Positions 1 through 4,976 of a DNA stretch of 5,571 nucleotides are shown here, piece by piece. The stretch comes from Acidobacteriota bacterium. Lineage in GTDB: Bacteria > Acidobacteriota > Terriglobia > Acidiferrales > UBA7541. The translations under genes were made by a program, and so were the position numbers. Below the pieces are notes generated by a model. That model was not told the DNA's origin. It searched no databases and saw only the letters and a list, made by a program, of their open reading frames with translations. The stretch lies in contig PKUY01000378.1 in the NCBI GenBank assembly GCA_003131705.1, positions 13,393 through 18,963 on the forward strand, in the 5' to 3' direction. Numbering within the stretch: the stretch's first letter is position 1; each line of letters opens with the position of its first letter.

Positions 1-157
1 CTCGCACGGGAACTTCTTCGCCCTGCGAGAGGTTCACTGCGCCGTGTCGAAGCGCCAGGCGCGTCATTTCGCGGATAACCGATTCGGTGAAGCGCCCGGC
101 CTTTGCTGAAAGTTTCGGACTAGTTGCCGCTTCGCGTTCGAGCGGTGCGGGATTCAT
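1..157 (-). CDS. PLP-dependent class I aminotransferase, N-terminal part (runs off the window)
   Basis: Only the first 52 codons are present; the gene continues beyond position 1. From about residue 22 the translation reads FTESVIREMTRLALRHGAVN and then LSQG. This closely matches the N-terminus of the aspartate/kynurenine-type aminotransferases of fold type I, where an ESVIREM segment precedes 'A-(I/V)-NL-(S/A)-QG'. These cytosolic enzymes transfer amino groups between amino acids and 2-oxo acids; the substrate cannot be told from this fragment, and the PLP lysine lies outside the window. The start is ATG at 155-157. It is chosen because GGAG (164-167) lies 6 nt upstream and the frame is open from there. 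This start lies within the end of the transglycosylase gene (38-nt overlap), so coupled translation is likely. One oddity is that the FPDF usually following NLSQG is not seen; the frame reads EEVPVR to the edge. Confidence 0.8.
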   Translation of the reverse strand, partial: MNPAPLEREAATSPKLSAKAGRFTESVIREMTRLALRHGAVNLSQGEEVPVR

Positions 158-2348
158 TTTGCGCTCCATATAACCGGCGATAGATTTCCGCGTTGCGCGT
201 CACAATCTGGACGTACTGGCGTGTTTCGGTAAACGGAATCGAGTCCACAAATTCAGCCGTCTCGCGGTAATTCTGGCCCGCTGTCCACGACGTCACGCGG
301 TCTTCACCGGCGTTGTAAGCGGCCAGCGCCGCTTCCACCCCGCCAAATTGCTTTTGCAATCCCGCGAAATAGACCGTTCCGAGCCGCACATTGTAATCCG
401 GATCACTCAGTCGCGCCTGAGAATAGCGAATCTTTTCCTGCTTTGCGAGACGTCGCGCCGTCGGTGGAATCAATTGCATCAGGCCGATCGCACTTTTACC
501 GGATCGCGCATCCCATTCGAATGCCGACTCCTGCCGTATCAAGCCCGCAACGGACATGGGATCGATTGCCGCTTGAGCCGACCAGCGCCGGATCGAGCTC
601 TCGTAAGGCAACGCGTACGCCACCATCCACACTTCGCGGGGAACGTTTGCGAATGGTTGCGATTCGAGTTGCGGAAAAAGTTGCCGAACCGTGACGATCG
701 CGGCGGGATAGTGGCCGGCCGTTAGCGCCGCCTCTGCCGCTTCGAGAAGTAGACGCGGCTCGCCCGTTGCGGCGTATCCGGCCCGCAATTCAAGTTCAGC
801 CGAAGCGTCAAAAGCGATCGATCGCAGCGCGTCGGCGCGCGCATGCTGCCTCGCGGCCGCCGGAGGTATGGCGTCGTCCAGCTTCGGAATAGCCGATACC
901 GGTGGAATCCCCGCAATCACATCCGAAACCTGCATCGCACCCGCGCCAAGTGCGCGAAGACGAGGCGACGCTAAGCTCTGAAAATAGTTCTGCGGATAAC
1001 GCTCCGTCAGTTTTGTGTAGTAGCTGCGAGCGAGTGGCGGAACTCCTGCTTCCTCGGCTAAACGGCCAAGCCAATAGAGAGCGTCAGCCGTGTAACTTGA
1101 TCCCGGGAAACGTCGCAGATGTTGTTCCAGCAATTCGGCGCTCTCGGGCCGCCGCTTCAGCACGGCGGTCCAGGCGACGCGCCATTGCGCTGCTCCGGCA
1201 TCGGGCGCCGTCGGAAAATTTTCTTCGACTCGCTTGTAGTAGCTCGCAGAGCGCTCGCGATCCAACTGCACCCAGTAATAATTCCCCGCCAGGAAAAGCG
1301 CCGACTCGGCCCAGCGGCTCGATGGTGCGCGCACAACAGATGCTTCCACGGCCGCGACCATCTCCGCTTCCCGCTGTTGCCCGCGGTAGTAGTCAGCAAG
1401 CGCAGCAAAGCGTTCCGCGTCAACGTCGGGATCGCTGAGCGAAAACGCCGCGACATCCGCGGGCCCTGCTCCGAGCGCCATGCCGCATTCACGAATGCGG
1501 AGCTGGGCTCGCTCGTGATCGGCGCCCGAAAGCTCACTCATGAGCGCGGCATATTCATTGCGGACGTCGCCCCAATTCTTTGCATTGAAAAGTGTCGCCG
1601 CGTGGGTCAATCGCTGATCGAGCGGCAAAGCCGGAAACTTTGCGCCGAGACTGCTGCGCAGAAAATCGAGTTTGCGGCCGGCTTCCCGAGCCTGCTCGCC
1701 GGGAGCGAAACGCATGTAGACCGCCTCATAATCCGCCGCCGCTTCGACCGACTGGCCAGCCTTCTCGAGGGCTTCGCCGCGCAGAAGGAGCAGCGCCGGC
1801 CTTTGCCGCGTCAGGGAGTACGCATCGAGCGCGATGACGACTTCGCTTGGCTGGTTCACTGCAAACGCGGCCTCTCCGATCGATTGCAGCGCCTGCTCCG
1901 TCATCACCGAATCCGGATAGTCCGCGCGAAACTTCTTCAGCTCGGCGAGAGCATCCGCGTTACGCCGCTGACCGAGATCGCTTTCGGCGATCCAGTAAGC
2001 TACGTAATCGCTCAGCAGCGGATCACCTTTAGCGCGCGCCAACCATTTGGCCGCGACCGCGTAATTTCCCCTGCCATATTCGAAGTATCCGAGCGTCAAC
2101 GCCGCGCGCATCCCCATCACGCCCGAAGATTTTTGCGCAGCTACAGCCAGCAGTTGAGTGTACGCGGGAGAGAAATTCTTCTCCCTCAGACCACGGGCCG
2201 CTTTCTCCAGCTGTTTTGCGGTGGATGCGGTCTTTGCCGGGACTGCGAGTTTCTTAGTTTCCTTTCGCGCTGAACAAACCGAACACACAATCAGGCAGAG
2301 CGTTAGCAACGCCGCGGTTGCCCGAGCGAGCCCTGCCGCGGATTTCAT
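120..2348 (-). CDS. Soluble lytic murein transglycosylase (Slt70-type), secreted
   Basis: This 742-residue protein should cleave the MurNAc-GlcNAc bond of peptidoglycan in the periplasm, forming 1,6-anhydro-MurNAc ends. Residues 1-27 form a signal peptide: a basic start (K2, R9), a hydrophobic core of about residues 11-24, and probable cleavage after C25-S26-A27. Residues 45-560 are alpha-helical with TPR/YbgF-like repeats (for example around 143-162, 377-393 and 413-435), resembling the superhelical U/L domains of Slt70. Residues 585-728 are the SLT (goose-lysozyme-like) domain. It has catalytic Glu607 in RQES, GLMQL at 622-626, AYNAG at 677-681 and the terminal IPFTETRQYVQ segment at 704-714. 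The catalytic domain looks intact. The ATG at 2346-2348 is preferred over the longer open frame because it begins the signal peptide and lies 7 nt after the stop of the upstream gene. The preceding Shine-Dalgarno (AGAG) is weak, which fits coupling to that gene. Confidence 0.93.
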   Translation of the reverse strand: MKSAAGLARATAALLTLCLIVCSVCSARKETKKLAVPAKTASTAKQLEKAARGLREKNFSPAYTQLLAVAAQKSSGVMGMRAALTLGYFEYGRGNYAVAAKWLARAKGDPLLSDYVAYWIAESDLGQRRNADALAELKKFRADYPDSVMTEQALQSIGEAAFAVNQPSEVVIALDAYSLTRQRPALLLLRGEALEKAGQSVEAAADYEAVYMRFAPGEQAREAGRKLDFLRSSLGAKFPALPLDQRLTHAATLFNAKNWGDVRNEYAALMSELSGADHERAQLRIRECGMALGAGPADVAAFSLSDPDVDAERFAALADYYRGQQREAEMVAAVEASVVRAPSSRWAESALFLAGNYYWVQLDRERSASYYKRVEENFPTAPDAGAAQWRVAWTAVLKRRPESAELLEQHLRRFPGSSYTADALYWLGRLAEEAGVPPLARSYYTKLTERYPQNYFQSLASPRLRALGAGAMQVSDVIAGIPPVSAIPKLDDAIPPAAARQHARADALRSIAFDASAELELRAGYAATGEPRLLLEAAEAALTAGHYPAAIVTVRQLFPQLESQPFANVPREVWMVAYALPYESSIRRWSAQAAIDPMSVAGLIRQESAFEWDARSGKSAIGLMQLIPPTARRLAKQEKIRYSQARLSDPDYNVRLGTVYFAGLQKQFGGVEAALAAYNAGEDRVTSWTAGQNYRETAEFVDSIPFTETRQYVQIVTRNAEIYRRLYGAQNESRTARTRSGN
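164..167 (-). promoter_or_regulatory. Ribosome binding site of the aminotransferase gene
   Basis: The minus strand carries GGAG followed by CGCAAA and then ATG at 157-155. This is a good Shine-Dalgarno core at 6-nt spacing, embedded in the coding sequence of the upstream transglycosylase gene. It decides the aminotransferase start and supports translational coupling between the two genes. Confidence 0.65.
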
Positions 2349-2355
2349 CGTGGCT

Positions 2356-3207
2356 CTAGTGGCGTAGGACGGGTGAAGGATAGGGATATTCTCCGAGAGC
2401 ATTAGTATCGCCCTCGGCGAGGATTTCCACCAGCCAATGATGGAAATAATCCACGGGATGATCCTGAATCGCGCGGAAGCGGCGGTCGTATTCCTTGCGC
2501 GCCTTGTCGAGATCGGTACGCAAACGCGTGCAGATGTCTTTGTTCTCACGGGCTACTCGGACGTCCTTGGGCTGCAATAGTTTGATATCTTGCATGGCCA
2601 CTTTGGCAACTCGGTTCGCGCGGCGATGCAAATCTTGAAGGTCGGATGGCAGGCTGGACACATCGAACGCCGGCGCCGCGCTGACGGCGGCCTCTGCCAT
2701 CGGCATTTCGTGCTCGACGGCCGTCGGCGGCTCGATCGCGGCTGCGGCAAAAGGCTCCTCGATCGTCGTATTGTGCGACGCGACGCCAACCGCGTCCGAA
2801 GATTCCGGCAAGTCGGACGCAGGCTCTGCTTCGACCTCAGCTACAGCAACACTTGACGCCCTTGCTTGCGCGTGCTCGTCAGCAGCATCGGTTTCGCGCG
2901 GCTTCAGGGCCACGGCAACGAAATTCGACAGCACCGACAGCCCGGCGGCGAGCGCTGAAGCAGCGGTCTGTGCGCGCAGCATTGCCGGCAAAGCGTTGCT
3001 CGGACGGCTGGACGAGCAGGCTGCCACCAGATCGGCGTACGCCTGATGCAGCTCGTCCGCAGTCCGCTGCAGCGGAGCCAAATTGTCGCGCAAAGCCCGG
3101 GAAACGGCCTCTTCCAGGGCCTGCTCGAGAGATCGTTGACGGTCTTTCAAAGGATTTTCCAGTCCTTTGCGATTATGGAAACGGTCTGCGGGGGTGTCAA
3201 CTGGCAT
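2356..3207 (-). CDS. Hypothetical protein with acidobacterial-type C-terminal domain
   Basis: This is a predicted soluble protein of 283 residues with no signal peptide. Three parts are visible. Residues 10-100 are helical and heptad-like (LEQALEEAVSRALRDN, then an Ala-rich helix). Residues 103-180 are a low-complexity Ala/Glu/Pro-rich acidic linker. Residues 185-283 are a compact, charged, conserved-looking module with HRRANRVAKVAMQDIKLLQ, then ENKDICTRLRTDLDKARKEY, then VDYFHHWLVEILAEGD and a LGEYPYPSP tail. From memory, the same pattern (RRxAxxxVxDIxLY, then LYxRLxxDIxRSRxxYxxRV, then YFHxxLVxxLAxGDxxxLG) closes many acidobacterial proteins of unknown function, some with an N-terminal zinc ribbon. 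I cannot assign a function. The gene is followed 7 nt later by the transglycosylase start, so the two are likely cotranscribed. The start is uncertain: the ATG at 3205-3207 has AGGA 13 nt upstream, a rather long spacing, and the frame stays open to 3558. Confidence 0.72.
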   Translation of the reverse strand: MPVDTPADRFHNRKGLENPLKDRQRSLEQALEEAVSRALRDNLAPLQRTADELHQAYADLVAACSSSRPSNALPAMLRAQTAASALAAGLSVLSNFVAVALKPRETDAADEHAQARASSVAVAEVEAEPASDLPESSDAVGVASHNTTIEEPFAAAAIEPPTAVEHEMPMAEAAVSAAPAFDVSSLPSDLQDLHRRANRVAKVAMQDIKLLQPKDVRVARENKDICTRLRTDLDKARKEYDRRFRAIQDHPVDYFHHWLVEILAEGDTNALGEYPYPSPVLRH

Positions 3208-3298
3208 TCCGGAAACGCGTTCCTGAGCGTGCAGCAGTGCCCCCGCCACCGTTCCGCTCGCAGGGTTTCCGCTGGGTGGCTTTGTAAACGCCTCACGG

Positions 3299-3311
3299 CA
3301 TTGTCGATTAG
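3299..3311. repeat. 13-bp direct repeat, first copy
   Basis: CATTGTCGATTAG occurs here and again, identically, at 3366-3378, start to start 67 bp apart. The second copy forms half of the interlocked inverted repeats, so this copy can in principle pair with the same partner sequences. Confidence 0.7.
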
Positions 3312-3334
3312 GGATGACGCCGGTCCTTTGTTTG

Positions 3335-3379
3335 CAATGAGATGGATCACATTCTAATCGGCTCTCATTGTCGATTAGA
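3335..3379 (-). promoter_or_regulatory. Interlocked inverted repeats, possible leader RNA pseudoknot
   Basis: Two perfect 8-bp inverted repeats are interlocked. CAATGAGA (3335-3342) pairs with TCTCATTG (3363-3370). TCTAATCG (3353-3360) pairs with CGATTAGA (3372-3379). Read as minus-strand RNA, the order is stem 1 5' arm, 1 nt, stem 2 5' arm, 2 nt, stem 1 3' arm, 10 nt, stem 2 3' arm, which is the geometry of an H-type pseudoknot. It lies about 130 nt upstream of the hypothetical gene's start. It could instead be a protein-binding operator or two mutually exclusive hairpins. The function is not known. Confidence 0.4.
3366..3378. repeat. 13-bp direct repeat, second copy
   Basis: This is an identical copy of the 13-mer at 3299-3311. 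It spans parts of two inverted-repeat arms (3363-3370 and 3372-3379). Confidence 0.7.
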
Positions 3380-3427
3380 GGCGAGCGATCAGTGAGATGT
3401 GTCCCGGCATCGCGTGTCAACCACGCG

Positions 3428-3458
3428 CCGGGATCCCGGTCCGTGGTCCGGACCGGGA
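3428..3458. repeat. Strong G+C-rich hairpin with overlapping palindromes
   Basis: TCCCGGTCC (3434-3442) is complementary to GGACCGGGA (3450-3458), giving a 9-bp stem with a 7-nt loop. The 12-bp palindrome CCGGGATCCCGG (3428-3439) and the 10-bp palindrome GGTCCGGACC (3445-3454) overlap it. No T-tract follows on either strand, so it is not a classical intrinsic terminator. It lies in the presumed leader of the minus-strand cluster. Confidence 0.6.
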
Positions 3459-3529
3459 ATTTGTGACTGCTCTCGGCCGGTCCCGTGTTCATGCCGCATC
3501 CTTCTGGGGGAAAGGCGCCCCTACTTACG

Positions 3530-3558
3530 CTAACAGGGGAGTGGATCCATTTTGTCAA
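3530..3558 (-). promoter_or_regulatory. Possible promoter of the hypothetical-slt-aminotransferase cluster
   Basis: A perfect TTGACA (3553-3558 on the minus strand) is followed after 17 nt by TGTTAG (3530-3535). That -10 box matches TATAAT at only three positions. Transcription from here would give a leader of about 300 nt before the ATG at 3207, carrying the hairpins and repeats described separately. The -35 box overlaps the plus-strand one of the divergent gene. Confidence 0.35.
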
Positions 3559-3580
3559 GCAAGTCCTGTGGACTTTTTAT
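3552..3580 (+). promoter_or_regulatory. Possible promoter of the DUF985 cupin gene
   Basis: TTGTCA (3552-3557, five of six consensus positions) is followed after 17 nt by TTTTAT (3575-3580, four of six). Spacing and direction fit transcription of the cupin gene at 3669 with a leader of about 80 nt. A 6-bp stem (3561-3566 with 3570-3575) lies within the spacer and -10 region. Confidence 0.4.
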
Positions 3581-3624
3581 TTGGGGCTGGCACAGGCAAG
3601 GCGTACACATGGGTAGCTAAAAAC

Positions 3625-3649
3625 CTCGCCCCAAGAACGCTGGGGCGAG
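3625..3649 (+). repeat. 9-bp hairpin in the leader of the cupin gene
   Basis: CTCGCCCCA (3625-3633) and TGGGGCGAG (3641-3649) form a perfect stem with a 7-nt loop. GTAG (3613-3616) and CTAC (3649-3653 region) can extend it across an A-rich bulge. It ends about 15-19 nt before the cupin ATG. It could be a 5' UTR structure or a REP-like dispersed element; there is no T-run directly after it. Confidence 0.55.
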
Positions 3650-3668
3650 CTACATTAACCCGAGCCAA

Positions 3669-4172
3669 ATGTTGACACCGGATCAAATTAAGGATTTCTT
3701 GAAGTTGCGCCCACTGCCCATCGAGGGCGGTTTTTTTGCGGAGGGTTACAGGTCTGAATACAAACTCGCGCTCGACGCGATGCCCTCTTCCTACCCCGGC
3801 GAGCGCGCACTCGGAACGGCCATCTATTATTTGCTGACGCCGGAAACCTTTTCCGCCCTGCACCGCCTGCGGGGCGACGAGGTCTTTCACTTTTATCTGG
3901 GCGATCCCGTCGAGATGCTGCTGCTAAAAGCCGATGGCACCGCCGAGGCCGTCATTCTGGGACAGGACATTCTCTCGAACATGCGTCTGCAGCATGTGGT
4001 ACCGGCCGGCACGTGGCAAGGCTCGCGCCTCGCTCCCGGCGGGAAATATGCGCTGATGGGCACGACGATGGCGCCGGGATTTGACCCTGAGGATTACGAG
4101 CCCGGGAATCGCAAGGAGTTGAGCGCACGGTATCCTCGCTATGCCCCACTGATCGCGATGCTCACCCGCTGA
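3669..4172 (+). CDS. DUF985 / Cupin_5 family protein
   Basis: The 167-residue product spans a whole Cupin_5 (DUF985, PF06172) domain, the single-domain beta-barrel family that includes yeast YML079W. Family landmarks are in order: EGGFFAEGYRS at 19-29, the TAIYYLL strand at 50-56, FSALHRLRGDEVFHFYLGDP at 61-80 with His65, Glu71 and His74 on the barrel face, VPAGTWQGS at 111-119 and GTTMAPGFDPEDYE at 131-144. The biochemical role is unknown for the family; a sugar-nucleotide or small-molecule binding role has been proposed from the fold. There is no signal peptide, so it should be cytosolic. The start is the ATG at 3669, where the family alignment begins, but no clear Shine-Dalgarno precedes it. 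It stands alone: divergent from the left-hand cluster and over 220 nt from the next gene. Confidence 0.92.
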   Translation: MLTPDQIKDFLKLRPLPIEGGFFAEGYRSEYKLALDAMPSSYPGERALGTAIYYLLTPETFSALHRLRGDEVFHFYLGDPVEMLLLKADGTAEAVILGQDILSNMRLQHVVPAGTWQGSRLAPGGKYALMGTTMAPGFDPEDYEPGNRKELSARYPRYAPLIAMLTR

Positions 4173-4191
4173 AAGCAGCGCGCTCTACTGA

Positions 4192-4208
4192 TACGGCCTT
4201 ATGCCGTA
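4192..4208 (+). terminator. Small stem-loop after the cupin gene
   Basis: TACGGC (4192-4197) pairs with GCCGTA (4203-4208) around a 5-nt loop, 20 nt after the cupin stop codon. The position suits transcription termination or 3'-end protection. No T-tract follows, so a true intrinsic terminator is doubtful. Confidence 0.25.
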
Positions 4209-4390
4209 GACATAGCTCGGCACCCCTGACGTCCACCTAGGGACACCTGCTTTCTGTAAAATTCCAGATCAATTAATGATTGTGTTTTGTATCACGCATA
4301 GATGTGTCCGTCGTCACAGACCAGATAATCGCTGCTATCGGATAGATATTGGGGAGCATAGATTGGTTTCCGAAGTTCTCCGTTATTCTT

Positions 4391-4397
4391 GGATGAG
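4391..4397 (+). promoter_or_regulatory. Ribosome binding site of the cytochrome c gene
   Basis: GGATGAG lies 3 nt before the ATG at 4401 and 9 nt before the ATG at 4407. It argues for one of these two starts rather than the TTG at 4389, which would place this sequence inside the coding region. Confidence 0.45.
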
Positions 4398-4400
4398 ACG

Positions 4401-4799
4401 ATGCCTATGATAATCGTATGCAAGTACAGAGTTGGAGCGATCGCATTGCTTCCTTTGTTTTTATTCGCGATTCCTCATTTGGCTGCAGCCCAGGCGGGCA
4501 AAGCCGAAGAAGGTCGAGAACTGTTCGAACAAAGTTGCGCGAACTGCCACGCGGTTGATGGGAGCGGGAATACGCCCATCGGCAAGGCGGTGGGGGCTAA
4601 GGATCTGCGTTCCGCCGAAGCCCAAAAAATGACCGACGCCCAAATCTTCACTCAGATTGACGAGGGAAACCGCAATATGCCTTCGTTAAGCAACGCTATT
4701 AATCAGGCGAGGGCTAACGATCTGAAGGAGAGGGTCAGCGTCTTGGTCGCGTATATCCGCGAATTGGGCGAAAATCAGACAGGCGCCAAGAAGCCTTGA
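4401..4799 (+). CDS. Secreted monohaem class I cytochrome c
   Basis: The 132-residue product starts with a Sec signal peptide: basic residues K8 and R10, a hydrophobic stretch at about 11-27, and Ala-rich cleavage near 30-32 (LAAAQA). The mature part is a single cytochrome c domain. The haem-binding CANCH is at 46-50, with covalent links through Cys46 and Cys49 and His50 as the axial ligand. Met93 in RNMPSLS is the likely second axial ligand. A C-terminal helix (VSVLVAYIRELG, 112-123) matches the 'LVAYIR' helix that ends such domains. It should carry electrons in the periplasm; its partners cannot be read from the neighbours. The start is ATG 4401 (ATG 4407 is also possible). The domain is complete, with no other redox gene nearby. 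Confidence 0.9.
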   Translation: MPMIIVCKYRVGAIALLPLFLFAIPHLAAAQAGKAEEGRELFEQSCANCHAVDGSGNTPIGKAVGAKDLRSAEAQKMTDAQIFTQIDEGNRNMPSLSNAINQARANDLKERVSVLVAYIRELGENQTGAKKP

Positions 4800-4855
4800 A
4801 TTTGCTGGGTAGAGGGTGTGTCAACCTAATCTCTTGTAGTTAGTGGCATCGTGGG

Positions 4856-4976
4856 TCATCCAGATGGGAAAGTATCCAAAGCGTATTCGCTGTAGCCCAT
4901 GATGAACCCCCAGAAGATTGTTGAAATCTTGGGCGACGCCACCTGCCAGCCGTCCTACAGCCTCCATCTTCTGGGA
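4856..4976 (-). pseudogene. Remnant of a sensor histidine kinase DHp region
   Basis: The minus strand encodes [18 protein letters not shown] followed by NNLLGV, an unmistakable match to the histidine-containing helix of HisKA kinases ([19 protein letters not shown]). Two lesions are visible. The phosphoacceptor His is Gln (codon CAA). The kinase reading also leaves the frame at 4904-4906 and resumes one base later as [15 protein letters not shown], before a stop at 4856-4858; removing one base there would restore a typical helix. No HATPase domain follows, and no recognisable linker precedes Ser at 4976. It cannot be a working kinase and is best seen as a relic of a lost or recombined gene. 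Confidence 0.75.

Larger units (their letters stand above)
4173..4400. other. Intergenic region between cupin and cytochrome genes
   Basis: This stretch of 228 bases holds no convincing gene. It is richer in A+T than the DNA to its left, especially 4257-4300. TAAAAT at 4257-4262 resembles a -10 box, but I see no -35 box at proper spacing. The cytochrome promoter presumably lies here but cannot be placed. Confidence 0.5.

Noticed and set aside
1119..2273. Long plus-strand open frame of 384 codons antisense to the transglycosylase gene
   Set aside because: The minus-strand frame has a signal peptide, TPR-like repeats and an intact SLT domain. The antisense translation shows no family features and is the usual shadow of G+C-rich coding DNA.
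2267..2348. Lipoprotein signal in the transglycosylase
   Set aside because: The cysteines at residues 22 and 25 are both preceded by Val at -1, which does not fit a lipobox; a signal peptidase I site fits better.
2349..2549. Longer start for the transglycosylase at 2549
   Set aside because: It would bury the signal peptide and overlap the end of the upstream gene by about 190 nt.
3208..3558. N-terminal extension of the hypothetical protein by up to 117 residues, including an ATG near 3492
   Set aside because: The extension covers the palindromes, repeats and possible promoter and has an irregular composition unlike the rest of the protein. It is more likely an open leader, although this cannot be excluded.
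3561..3578. Intrinsic terminator (6-bp stem AAGTCC/GGACTT followed by Ts)
   Set aside because: No plus-strand gene ends before it, the stem is short with a 3-nt loop, and the T-run is better explained as the -10 region of the cupin promoter.
3730..3736. Run of seven Ts near the start of the cupin gene as a phase-variation tract
   Set aside because: It encodes the conserved Gly-Phe-Phe of the family motif and is too short to call a contingency locus from one sequence.
4820..4860. Possible insertion-sequence end near TGTGTCAACCTAATC
   Set aside because: No matching inverted terminal repeat, target duplication or transposase fragment is visible in the window.
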